64,000 nt of DNA from Streptomyces tubercidicus (lineage in GTDB: Bacteria; Actinomycetota; Actinomycetes; Streptomycetales; Streptomycetaceae), in contig NZ_CP114205.1 of assembly GCF_027497495.1 (NCBI RefSeq), positions 4,712,001 to 4,776,000 of the forward strand, given 5' to 3'. Within the stretch, counting starts at the first letter, position 1; the number at the start of each line of letters is the position of its first letter. The notes under the pieces were generated by a model, which saw nothing but the letters and a program-made list of their open reading frames with translations, made no database searches and was not told the DNA's origin. The position numbers were made by a program, and so were the translations under genes. Below are positions 16,960-25,467 of the stretch, in pieces.

Positions 16960-19900
16960 TCACTTCTCCTCCGGCATCAGCTCGGACGGGCCGAGCAGCT
17001 GCTCCAGGTACGTATCGAGTGCCTCCACCGTCGTGTGCTGCAGAATCGTGCCGACGGGCACGGTGACATCGAACGCCGACTGCAGGTTGGCCGCCACCCG
17101 GGCCGCGAGCAGCGAGTCGCCGCCCGCCTCCAGGAAGTCGTCGGCCATGTCCACACTCTTCAGACCCAGGACCTCGCGCCAGATCTCGACCAGCTTGAAC
17201 TGCCGGTCGGTACGCGGTGGCTTGGCCGGGCGGTTGCGCATCGAACTGCGCGCTCCCGCCTTCGCCAGGGCCTTGCGGTCCACCTTGCCGGTGCTGCTGA
17301 GCGGAAGCTCGCTCAGCGCGAGAAGCTGCGCCGGCACCATGTACTTGGCCAGGTGGTCGGCGGCGAAGGAGCGCAGCTCCTCGGGGGCGAACCGGCGTCC
17401 GGTGCCGGGGCCCTGGGCGACGATCACGTCGAAACCGACCGAGCCCGGACCGCCGGAGGTGGTGATCACCTCCGTGTCGGCGAACCCGGCAGCCGTCAGC
17501 TCCCGCTGCCACTGACCGCGGTCCAGCAGACAGTGCCCGGTACGCAGATCCGTGTCCTCGAAGTTGTCGAAGCCCTGCTGAAGGCCCATCACCAGGTCGA
17601 ACCACGGATGGAAGGTGGTCTGCTCGACCAGCAGGAGCACGCCTCCCGGCGCCATCACGGAGCGCAGACTGTTCAGCGTGCGCCGGACCTGGCGCATGTC
17701 GTGCAGCACGCTCGCGGCGATGACCAGGTCGGCGGACTGGTTCTCGAAGCCCTGGGTCTCGGCCGGCTGGTCGAGGTCGAACAGCTCGTACCGCACGAAC
17801 GGGAAGTCCTCGAAGGCGGACTGCGCCCGGTCGGTGAAGTAGCGGGAGATGTCCGTGAAGACGTACTCGGTGCGGTCGGGCGGCAGCAGCGGCAGCAGAT
17901 GCCGCGTCAGCGAGCCGTAACCGGACCCGACCTCCAGCACATTCAGGGGCCGGTCGGCGGGCCAGGACGCCACCATGTTCCGTACGGCCTCGGTCGCGGT
18001 CGCGTAGGTCGGGCCGAACAGCTTCTCGTAGATGCCCGGGGTCCGGTCGGAGGCGTACAGCTCGGCCGAGTGGATGCTCTGGGTCAGCACGCCGGCCAGG
18101 TCACCGGCGAGGGAGAGCATCCAGTCGCTGACGTCCTCGGCGATGTCCAGGACGTCCTTGAGCACGGTCCGGGCCCGCTGCGCCAGCTCCGGCGGGACGG
18201 CGGTGGGCAGCTCCCGCGCCACCTCGTGTCCGGCCGGGCCCCGCCGCAGGAAGCCGGCCTGCTCCAGGGAGCCGACCGCGCGCGCGAGCCAGCGCTCGTA
18301 GCGCGGCGCGATACCGGCTCCGCGCAGTGCCGCAGGGTCGAACGGCTCACCGGGGGAGTGCGGCAGCCCGAAGGAGCGGAAGGCGGTCGCGGTCGCGACG
18401 GCGTGGACGTCGTTGAGCACGTCCCAGGCGGTCCGCAGCTCCTCGGGGCCCGGCCCGGGGGCCGGCATCCCGGCGGTGTCGCGCAGCGCCTGCCACTGGC
18501 CCTGGCTGACCTCCTGGTCCGCGTGCTCGGTCACGAACAGCGCGCTGTCGTCCTCCGACGGCACGACATACCCGATCAGCCGGGACGCACCACCGTCGTC
18601 GGACGCCTTCACGACGACGGCGCTGTCGACGCCGGGGTGGCGGGCGAGGGTCGTTTCGATCTCGCCCAGCTCGACCCGGTGCCCGTTGATCTTGACCTGG
18701 CCGTCCCGGCGTCCCAGGAACTCGATCGTGCCGTCCGGCAGATAGCGGCCGAAGTCGCCGGTCCGGTAGAGCCGTTCCCCGGTGAGCGGGTGGCGGATGA
18801 AGCTCGCCGCCGTCCGCTCCTCGTCCGCCCAGTACCCGCGGGCCAGGCCCACGCCGCCGATGTGCAGCTCACCCGCCGTCCAGACTGGGCACGGGTCGAG
18901 GTGGGCGTCCAGGACGTGGAAGGTCTGGTTGCGCAGCGGTATCCCGTACGGCACGCTCTTGGCGCCCGCTTCGGTCTCGCCGATCCGGTGGTGGATCGAC
19001 CAGATCGACGCCTCGGTGGCGCCGCCCAGGCTGATGACCTCGGCATCGGGCCACAACGCGCGGATGCGGTCCGGCAGATCGACCGGGACCCAGTCGCCGC
19101 TCAGCATCACCAGCCGCAGCCCCTCGGGGATCTCACCCCCCATTTCGAGGTGCTCGACGAGCATCTGCATCTGAGCCGGTACCGAGTTCCAGACGGTCGT
19201 GCCATAAGTGGCCATGACCTTCGCCCAGTGCGCGGGGTCCGACCGCAGGTCCTGGTCGGGCAGCACCAGCGTGGCGCCCGCGGCGAAGGTGCCGAACAGG
19301 TCGTAGACGGACAGATCGAAACTGAGGTCGGCCAGGCCGAAGACGAAGTCCCCGGGGCCGACGCCGAAGCGCTCGTTGATGTCGATGACGGTGTTGAGCG
19401 CGGCGTGGTGCTCGATCATCACGCCCTTGGGCGCCCCGGTCGACCCGGAGGTGTAGATGACGTACGCCAGGTCTTCCGGCCGCGCCGGCCCGGACGGGTG
19501 CCGTACGGAGCCGCCGGCCGGGGGCTCCTGGTCGGCGTGGACGCGCGGCACGCCCTGCGGCCACTCCAGTCCGCTCTCCAGGGCCTTGTCCGTGATGACC
19601 GCCAGGGCCTTGCCGTCCTCCAGGATGCGCGCCCGGCGCTGCAGCGGAAGAGTGGCGCTGACGGGGAGGTAGGCACCGCCGGCCATCATCGTGCCGTAGG
19701 CGGCGGCGACCTGGGCGGGCCCCTTGTGCAGGGTGATGCCCACCAGCCGGTCCTGCAGGCCGGAGTCGCCGGCCTGCTCGGTGAGGCGCCCGGCGATGGC
19801 GTGGGCCTGTCCGGCCAGTTCGCCGTAGGTGAGGGTGCCGGCGTTGCTGAGTACGGCGGGGCGGTCCGGGTGGCGGGTGGCCATGTCGAGCAGCGGTTCG

Positions 19901-21360
19901 TGCAGCAGTCCGGCGGGGGCCTGGCCGGCGGTGTCGTTGGCCTGCTCGCGGCCGGTCAGCTGCCGGGACGGCAGGGTGACGCGCAGCTCCTTTTCCCACA
20001 GCGAGTCGTCGGAGGCCAGCTGCTCGACCATGCCGCAGTACGTGGCGAACATGTCGTCCAGGAGCCCCGCGGGGAAGAGCTCCTCCACGCAGTCCCACGT
20101 CAGGTTGAGCGAACCGGTGATGTCGACCACCTGGTGGTCGAGCCATACCTGCGGGGTCTGGCTGATGCGGTAGGAGATGTCGCCGAAGCTGTCCATGGCC
20201 TGCGAGACGTCGGCGGCGGTGCCCAGCCCGCTGGTGAACACCACGGGCATCGTCTCGAACCCGTCCTGCAGTCCGAGCCGGCGGCGCTCGCGCAAGGTCT
20301 GCAGGGCGCTGACGTGGCGGTGGCGCAGATCGCGCTGGAGCTGGAGCTGGGTGGTGTTGACGCGCTCTTCGAGGGGCCTGCCACCACTGGCGTCCATCTC
20401 CAGCAGACAGATGGAGGTGAAGTCGCCGACCACCCGCCGCAGGTGGGGATGCAGGCTGCGGTGACCGGCGTCGTCCTCGGTCAGCAGCAGTGGCAGCCGG
20501 TTGAACAAGGTGAGGTTGAGGGTGAAGCGCCGGGTACCGCTCCAGGCCGCCAGCACTTCGGAGAAGACCGTGGCCAGCACCGCGGTCGGGGTCAGGCCGC
20601 GGTCCTCGCAGCGTTCCTGGAGGCGCTGCCAGTCCTCTTCGGGGAGGTGGAACTCACGGTGCGAGAAGCGGGGCTTGTGCACACTCACCGGGGACTTGGC
20701 GAGCGGGAGGTCCGGCGGCGGGGCCAGTGTCTGCGCCCGACTGGTCCAGTACTCCAGTGCCTTCTGGTGGCGCGGTGCCTGGCTTCCCCGTTCCAGCGCC
20801 AGCGCGTAGTCGCGGAAGGTCACGTCGACCGGTTCGAGGTGATGGTCGGGGTCCACGTACAGCGCACTCCACTCACTGAAGAGCAGAGTGATGCTCGCAA
20901 GGTCGACCATCAGCAGGTCGAGGCTGATGTGGACGCGGTCGTAATCGGCAAGACGGGTGAGCCGGATGTCGAACAGCGGCCAGTCCGCGGCGGTGTAGAC
21001 GTGATGTGACATCTCATCCCGGATGCCGTCGAGGGTGCGCTCCGCTTCGTCCGCGGGCAGCGAGCGCACATCGGTACATCGAATCCGGAAGTCGGGGACG
21101 TGCTCCAGGACGCGTTGCCGGCCGTCTTCCGCCACGACGGCCCGTAACATGTCGTGGCGCGCGATGAGCCGGCGCCAGGCACTGGAGAGCCGGTCGACGT
21201 CCAGCCGGCGCCCTTCCAGCTCGAAGTAGGCGTGCGGAGCCACGTTGCCCAGCACGAAGTTGGGACCCCGGCCGACCCAGTAGGCGTACTGGATCTCGGT
21301 CAGCGGAAACTCTTGAAACCTCTCTTCGGGGACAGTCGCGTCCGAAGGGGCGGTATTCAT
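16960..21360 (-). CDS. NRPS: Cy - A(Cys) with embedded methyltransferase - PCP
   Basis: The 1466-residue protein is one complete module. A heterocyclisation domain (about 15-460) has the signature D-x4-D-x2-S (DLLMVDLAS, 148-156) in place of the HHxxxDG of ordinary condensation domains. The adenylation domain (about 485-935 plus 1320-1370) has A3 YTSGSTGAPKG (637-646). Its pocket reads D682, L683, Y686, N725, M752, S754, L779, I787, W788 and K1359, matching the cysteine code DLYNLSLIWK except for Met in place of the first Leu. A SAM-dependent methyltransferase-like domain (about 950-1315, VLEVGSGYGS at 1141-1150) is inserted between A8 and A9, as in pyochelin and yersiniabactin synthetases. 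A carrier domain (GGDSLL, Ser 1416) ends the protein. No TE domain is present. The expected chemistry is a thiazoline from cysteine and an upstream acyl group. GAGGGAG precedes the ATG. Confidence 0.95.
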   Translation of the reverse strand: MNTAPSDATVPEERFQEFPLTEIQYAYWVGRGPNFVLGNVAPHAYFELEGRRLDVDRLSSAWRRLIARHDMLRAVVAEDGRQRVLEHVPDFRIRCTDVRSLPADEAERTLDGIRDEMSHHVYTAADWPLFDIRLTRLADYDRVHISLDLLMVDLASITLLFSEWSALYVDPDHHLEPVDVTFRDYALALERGSQAPRHQKALEYWTSRAQTLAPPPDLPLAKSPVSVHKPRFSHREFHLPEEDWQRLQERCEDRGLTPTAVLATVFSEVLAAWSGTRRFTLNLTLFNRLPLLLTEDDAGHRSLHPHLRRVVGDFTSICLLEMDASGGRPLEERVNTTQLQLQRDLRHRHVSALQTLRERRRLGLQDGFETMPVVFTSGLGTAADVSQAMDSFGDISYRISQTPQVWLDHQVVDITGSLNLTWDCVEELFPAGLLDDMFATYCGMVEQLASDDSLWEKELRVTLPSRQLTGREQANDTAGQAPAGLLHEPLLDMATRHPDRPAVLSNAGTLTYGELAGQAHAIAGRLTEQAGDSGLQDRLVGITLHKGPAQVAAAYGTMMAGGAYLPVSATLPLQRRARILEDGKALAVITDKALESGLEWPQGVPRVHADQEPPAGGSVRHPSGPARPEDLAYVIYTSGSTGAPKGVMIEHHAALNTVIDINERFGVGPGDFVFGLADLSFDLSVYDLFGTFAAGATLVLPDQDLRSDPAHWAKVMATYGTTVWNSVPAQMQMLVEHLEMGGEIPEGLRLVMLSGDWVPVDLPDRIRALWPDAEVISLGGATEASIWSIHHRIGETEAGAKSVPYGIPLRNQTFHVLDAHLDPCPVWTAGELHIGGVGLARGYWADEERTAASFIRHPLTGERLYRTGDFGRYLPDGTIEFLGRRDGQVKINGHRVELGEIETTLARHPGVDSAVVVKASDDGGASRLIGYVVPSEDDSALFVTEHADQEVSQGQWQALRDTAGMPAPGPGPEELRTAWDVLNDVHAVATATAFRSFGLPHSPGEPFDPAALRGAGIAPRYERWLARAVGSLEQAGFLRRGPAGHEVARELPTAVPPELAQRARTVLKDVLDIAEDVSDWMLSLAGDLAGVLTQSIHSAELYASDRTPGIYEKLFGPTYATATEAVRNMVASWPADRPLNVLEVGSGYGSLTRHLLPLLPPDRTEYVFTDISRYFTDRAQSAFEDFPFVRYELFDLDQPAETQGFENQSADLVIAASVLHDMRQVRRTLNSLRSVMAPGGVLLLVEQTTFHPWFDLVMGLQQGFDNFEDTDLRTGHCLLDRGQWQRELTAAGFADTEVITTSGGPGSVGFDVIVAQGPGTGRRFAPEELRSFAADHLAKYMVPAQLLALSELPLSSTGKVDRKALAKAGARSSMRNRPAKPPRTDRQFKLVEIWREVLGLKSVDMADDFLEAGGDSLLAARVAANLQSAFDVTVPVGTILQHTTVEALDTYLEQLLGPSELMPEEK

Positions 21361-22086
21361 AGATCTCCCTCTTGGTTACACGGTTGCTGGCAGCTGTGTA
21401 TGAGCCTGGGACCCGGTTTTGCTGCGGGCAGGCTTCGGGGTGAAAGATGAGGTGGAATTCGCCGGGATAATTACATCCGTGACAGTGGTCCGGAGTAATT
21501 CACTCGTCAACGTCAGGCCGATTTCTTTCCATGGACGAACAGAGCGTACCTGGGACGGACTGTGCGCTGAAGAAATCGAAAACCTTTGGCCGGATCATTA
21601 CGCGCGGTTGCTCCGCGCCCTCGCCGGAACGGGTGCTGCGCGGGTGCGCTGGAAATACGTGTGAACTGGGTGTATGGGCCAGGTACGGCCCTTCCCCGGG
21701 GTGTGCGAAGGGGTGCCCGAAGGGGCGGGGGTCGCGGGCGGAAAGGGGCCGATTCCTTTCGCTGAAACACCGCAAAACGGGCAGGGCGGCGCGTCAACCG
21801 GAATCGGGCGCCTCACATGGGTAGCGGTAGCGAGAATTCCGGATAGCTCTCCGGGGAGGTGTGCGTGGATCGCTCGGGGGATCCTGTGCAGCGCGCGCCA
21901 GTTTTTGCCGGAATTTAGCGAGCGGTGAAGTGTGATTTCTGTGAGGGGTCTCGCCGGGTGGGGATGCGGAAGGAATCCTCCCGAGGAATGTCGTGGGAAC
22001 GGCAACCGGCTGCTGCTTCTTGGGGCTGCAAGGCCGATAGTCGTCGGTCCGCTCGCTCTCCGTGCCGGCGCCGTCGGTTCGCCGAA
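21361..22086. other. Gene-poor, lower-GC upstream region of the NRPS operon
   Basis: These 726 bases separate the NRPS start from the TetR stop. No reading frame looks coding by codon bias. The stretch at about 21450-21620 is markedly less GC-rich than the rest of the window and contains similar AATTAC/TAATTC words (for example around 21470 and 21495). It is the probable promoter region of the NRPS operon. No iron-box consensus was seen. Confidence 0.45.
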
Positions 22087-22677
22087 TTAGTGGCCTGTGC
22101 GTAGTCCGGTGATGAGGAGGGCCACCAGGGGGCGTGCGTCGTAGTGGGGGTCGTTTTCGGCGCCGATGCAGAGGTTTCCGATGCCGCGCATGAGTTGGTA
22201 CGCGTCGAGGCCGGTGTGGATTTCGCCCGCGGTGGTGGCGGCGTCGAGGAGCTGGGTGCAGACCGGCAGGAGGCGGTCGAGGAAGTAAGCGTGCAGCGTT
22301 TCGAAGCCGGCGTTGTCGGCCTGCATGGCGGCGGCCAGGCCGTGCTTGGTGGCCAGGAAGTCGACGAACTGGTCGACCCACTGTCCGAGGGCGGCGTGCG
22401 GTGACGGGCTGGTCGCCAGCAGGGCCGGGCCGGCCTCGGCGCAGGCGTCGACCTGGTGGCGGTAGACCGCGATGATCAGGTCCGCCCGGGTGGGGAAGTG
22501 GCGGTAGATCGTGCCCATGCCGACGCCTGCCTCGGCTGCGATGTCGCGCACCGGCGCTTCCACGCCCGAGGCGACGAAGACCGCGGCTGCCGCTTCCAGC
22601 AGGGTCTGCTGATTGCGCCGGGCGTCCTTGCGCTTGGACCCGGCTGTGCTTCCCGTGCCCTGGCCGCTGTCGTTCAC
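22087..22677 (-). CDS. TetR family transcriptional regulator
   Basis: The 196-residue protein has an N-terminal TetR helix-turn-helix (LLEAAAAVFVASGVEAPVRD followed by GVGMGTIYRHFPTRADL) and an all-helical ligand domain with the acidic/aromatic residues usual for drug-type ligands. I start it at GTG 22677, where AAGGAG lies 7 bases upstream; the frame is open for 41 more codons that overlap the divergent promoter. It faces the hydrolase-epimerase pair at 22878-24814 across about 200 bases and probably represses them and itself. Confidence 0.9.
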   Translation of the reverse strand: MNDSGQGTGSTAGSKRKDARRNQQTLLEAAAAVFVASGVEAPVRDIAAEAGVGMGTIYRHFPTRADLIIAVYRHQVDACAEAGPALLATSPSPHAALGQWVDQFVDFLATKHGLAAAMQADNAGFETLHAYFLDRLLPVCTQLLDAATTAGEIHTGLDAYQLMRGIGNLCIGAENDPHYDARPLVALLITGLRTGH

Positions 22678-22877
22678 TGCGGCACTCCTTCCGTGACCGA
22701 TGACCCATGATCCATGACCCATACGCATAACCCGGGAGGGGGCTTGCGAAGCGGAACAGCGCTCCGTATCGTTAACGGAGCGATGTTCCGGTTCGGTCAT
22801 GATGGCAGAGCGGAGGGTCGGTGACCAGGCCGTCTGCTGCCCTCGCGGCCAGAAGAAAACGAACGGAAGGCACTTCC

Positions 22878-23873
22878 ATGGACGACACGTTCGGCTCCGA
22901 ATCCGGCTCGCGTGGCGCGGATGGGCAGGAGCCTGTGGGTGCGCCTGGCGCGGTGGTATCCGTGAAGCCGGTTGTTCTGCGGGCTCCGGGGCGTGGGGTG
23001 GATCTCCAGGTGCGGGTGTCCGCCCCCGCGATCGGCGGCGATCTGCCCGTCATCGTGTTCTCGCATGGCTTCGGCTGGTCGATGAACGGCTACGCGCCGT
23101 TGGCGGACTTCTGGGCCGCGCAGGGGTTTGTGGTCGTGCAGCCCACCCACCTCGACTCCAGGACGCTCGGGCTGCCTGCCGAGGATCCCCGTACGCCGCG
23201 GATCTGGCGCTATCGGATAGAAGACCTCACGCGGGTGCTGGACGGGCTCGACGTGCTGGAAGCTGCTGTGCCGGGGCTCAGTGGGCGCGTCGATGGCAGT
23301 CGGGTCGCGGTGGCTGGTCACTCCTGGGGAGCTCAGACGGCGAGTGCGCTGCTGGGGGCGAGGGTTCTCGACGCCGATGGTGTGGCGGGAGAGGACCTGT
23401 CCGATCACCGCGTCACAGCGGGTGTATTGCTCGCGCTGACCGGGCTGGGGGATGACCTGACGCCGTTCGCTGTCGAGAACCTTCCCTTTATGAGGCCGTC
23501 CTTTGACGGCATGACCGCGCCGGCCCTCATCGTCGCCGGGGACAGCGACCGGTCTCCTCTCTCCACCCGTGGGCCGGACTGGTTCACCGACCCCTACACC
23601 CACAGCCCGGGGAGCAAGAGCCTGCTCACGCTGTTCGGGGCGGAGCACTCACTCGGGGGCATCCCCGGGTACGAGGTCGCCGAGACGACGGATGAGAGTC
23701 CCGCGCGCGTCGCTCTGATTCAGCGGCTCAGCACGGCATTCCTGCGCAGCGCACTCCATCCCGAGGACGCCAGTTGGCAGGCGGCGGTCAGCGCGCTGGA
23801 GGAAGAGCCCAGCCCGCTGGGGAAGTTGGCGAGCAAGTCAGATCAGGACGGCCACGGAAGGGGCGGGCGATGA
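22878..23873 (+). CDS. Alpha/beta hydrolase (chlorophyllase/dienelactone-hydrolase-like)
   Basis: This 331-residue cytoplasmic serine hydrolase has the oxyanion segment VIVFSHGFGWSMNGY, the nucleophile elbow GHSWGA (about residue 150), an Asp in VAGDSDRSP and the catalytic His in GAEHSLGG. The first 25 residues are Gly/Glu-rich and probably disordered. GGAAGG lies about 8 bases before the ATG. Its stop overlaps the ATG of the epimerase gene (ATGA), so the two form an operon, divergent from a TetR gene. The substrate is unknown. Confidence 0.88.
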   Translation: MDDTFGSESGSRGADGQEPVGAPGAVVSVKPVVLRAPGRGVDLQVRVSAPAIGGDLPVIVFSHGFGWSMNGYAPLADFWAAQGFVVVQPTHLDSRTLGLPAEDPRTPRIWRYRIEDLTRVLDGLDVLEAAVPGLSGRVDGSRVAVAGHSWGAQTASALLGARVLDADGVAGEDLSDHRVTAGVLLALTGLGDDLTPFAVENLPFMRPSFDGMTAPALIVAGDSDRSPLSTRGPDWFTDPYTHSPGSKSLLTLFGAEHSLGGIPGYEVAETTDESPARVALIQRLSTAFLRSALHPEDASWQAAVSALEEEPSPLGKLASKSDQDGHGRGGR

Positions 23874-24814
23874 TCCTCGTCACCGGAGGTCTCGGCTTCA
23901 TCGGATCGCATACCGTGCGAGCGCTGCTGGACCTGGGCGAAGACTGTGTGGTGGTGCAGCGCCGCGCCTCTGAGCTCCCGGCCGTACTTGACGGGGCGCG
24001 GGTGGCGGTGGAGCGGGCGGATATCACCGATCGCGATGCCCTGCTCGCGATCGGCCGGCGCCATCGCATCACGGGCATCGTGCACCTGGCCGGGTCCTTT
24101 CCCTGGCCTCCCGTCCCTGAGGAGCCGGTTGAGGCGACACGGCAGGCGCTCGGCGGACTGCTGAACGTCGTGGAGGCGGCGCAGGAGTGGGGCGTGCGGC
24201 GGCTGGGTGTCGCCAGCACGATCGGGGTCTACTTCGGCGCCGGGGGTGATGGGCCGCTGCGCGAGGACGCTCCGCTGGCGATGAGCGCAGCCGTCTCGAT
24301 CCCCACCTTCAAGAAGGTCGGTGAACTGCTGGGCGGATTCCTCGCCGATGCCACGGGTGTCGACATCGTCAACTATCGGATCTCCGGTACGTGGGGCCCG
24401 CTCGGGCACCCGGATCCGTTCTTCGCCGCGCCCGCCCTCATCCACGCTGCCGCCCGTGGCACCGTCCCGGACCTCTCCCACCTCATGGGGCCGGCCTTCG
24501 CCGAGGACGGGCTCGACCTCAGCTATGTGAAGGACACCGGGCGGGCGATCGCCCTGCTCCAGCTCGCGGGCAGGCTGAACCACCGTACGTACAACGTCGG
24601 TTCCGGCCGGGCCACGACCAACGCCCAGATCGTCGAAGCGATCAGGGGGGTGGTCCCTGGTGCCCGGGTCGGCCTCCCTGCCGGGGGCGGTGGACCGCAC
24701 ATGGTTCTCGATATCGGTCGTCTCCAGGAAGACACCGGCTATCGGGCGGAGTACGACACCGAGCGGGCCGTGAGTGACTACATCGGGTGGCTGCGTGCGG
24801 GTAACGAGAGGTGA
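23870..24814 (+). CDS. NAD(P)-dependent epimerase/dehydratase (extended SDR)
   Basis: This 314-residue Rossmann protein has the N-terminal cofactor motif GGLGFIGSHT and the extended-SDR strand pattern (ADITD; HLAG; ASTIGVYFG). The usual Y-x3-K catalytic pair cannot be found: the Lys lies in IPTFKKVGE, but the position four residues earlier is Ile or Pro, not Tyr. The C-terminal substrate domain looks normal (YNVGSGRATTNAQIVEAI). It may bind a cofactor without classical SDR catalysis, or use another acid. It is translationally coupled to the hydrolase upstream. Confidence 0.85.
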   Translation: MILVTGGLGFIGSHTVRALLDLGEDCVVVQRRASELPAVLDGARVAVERADITDRDALLAIGRRHRITGIVHLAGSFPWPPVPEEPVEATRQALGGLLNVVEAAQEWGVRRLGVASTIGVYFGAGGDGPLREDAPLAMSAAVSIPTFKKVGELLGGFLADATGVDIVNYRISGTWGPLGHPDPFFAAPALIHAAARGTVPDLSHLMGPAFAEDGLDLSYVKDTGRAIALLQLAGRLNHRTYNVGSGRATTNAQIVEAIRGVVPGARVGLPAGGGGPHMVLDIGRLQEDTGYRAEYDTERAVSDYIGWLRAGNER

Positions 24815-24873
24815 GTTGAGGATGCGCCTCGGTCCCGGCCGTGGCTCCGGCGAGCCGTGGCCGGGTTCGGGGA

Positions 24874-25203
24874 TCAGCCGCCGATGTGCCAGCTGATGGT
24901 GCCGTCCGTCGTGGTGAGGAGGGCGAGGAGGAGCAGGTCGGCGGCGCCGAGGGTGAGGCCCAGGAGGGCGCGGCCGCGGCGGTGGGTGCCGCGGGCAAGG
25001 GCCAGGCTGCCGAGCACCAGGGCGCAGGGGCCGAGGAGGAGGTTGAGGACCAGGGTGCCGAGCAGGCCGAGGATGAAGGAGGCCACGGCCATGCCGTCCG
25101 CCTGGGAGCGGCGGGGGGAGGTGGCCGGGCCGGCGGTCTTGTTCGGCGTGGCCGGATTCGGCGTGGCCGGAGTCGTCCGCAGGGGTGCGCTGAGCGTGGT
25201 CAT
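24874..25203 (-). CDS. DUF4190-type small membrane protein
   Basis: This 109-residue protein has a Thr/Pro-rich cytoplasmic N-terminus of about 35 residues, then a two-helix hydrophobic unit with the DUF4190 pattern (ADGMAVASFILGLLGTL, then GPCALVLGSLALARG) and a third hydrophobic segment. The function of the family is unknown. Its ATG overlaps the stop of the upstream small membrane protein gene (ATGA), so the two are co-translated. Both are divergent from a TetR gene that probably controls them. Confidence 0.75.
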   Translation of the reverse strand: MTTLSAPLRTTPATPNPATPNKTAGPATSPRRSQADGMAVASFILGLLGTLVLNLLLGPCALVLGSLALARGTHRRGRALLGLTLGAADLLLLALLTTTDGTISWHIGG

Positions 25204-25364
25204 CGGGAGGTCACCTCGTCGTGGTGGCGGCGTTCGCGGAGGAAGAAGACGAGCAGCCAGCCGGCGATGACGGCGGCCGCGACCAGGGTGACGGGGACGG
25301 GGAGGTGTGCCGCGGTGCCCAGCAGGATCCCCATCAGGAGGAGGGCTGCGACGAGGAAGAGCAT
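25200..25364 (-). CDS. Small two-helix membrane protein
   Basis: The 54-residue product consists of two hydrophobic helices (MLFLVAALLLMGILLG and VTLVAAAVIAGWLLVFFL) and a basic tail (RERRHHDE). I chose ATG 25364, which has GGAAGG at the right spacing; a longer start at 25400 would add a polar leader. It is the first gene of a two-gene unit with the DUF4190 protein. The function is unknown. Confidence 0.65.
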   Translation of the reverse strand: MLFLVAALLLMGILLGTAAHLPVPVTLVAAAVIAGWLLVFFLRERRHHDEVTSR

Positions 25365-25391
25365 GATCTTCCTTTCCGATTCCAGAGGACA

Positions 25392-25460
25392 GTTGTTCAC
25401 TCAGTTCCTTCAGTCTACGACCGCCCGGGGGTGGAGTAGTTCAGAGAACGGTTGTTTACT
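25392..25460. promoter_or_regulatory. Direct repeats in the divergent TetR promoter
   Basis: GTTGTTCACT (25392-25401) is repeated with one change as GTTGTTTACT (25451-25460), 59 bases apart. One copy lies close to each divergent start. They are candidate operator half-sites for the TetR regulator downstream. Confidence 0.4.
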
Positions 25461-25467
25461 GGATGAC

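Noticed and set aside
17035..21009. A very long plus-strand open frame antisense to the NRPS gene
   Set aside because: High GC makes long antisense frames common; the product has no recognisable domain, while the minus strand carries complete NRPS motifs.
15283..21360. Assignment of the NRPS operon to a known pyochelin-like siderophore cluster
   Set aside because: Salicylate synthase, salicylate ligase, a second Cy module, reductase and siderophore uptake genes are all missing from the window.
21419..21928. Two short plus-strand frames in the NRPS upstream region
   Set aside because: Neither has Streptomyces codon bias, a ribosome site or a recognisable domain.
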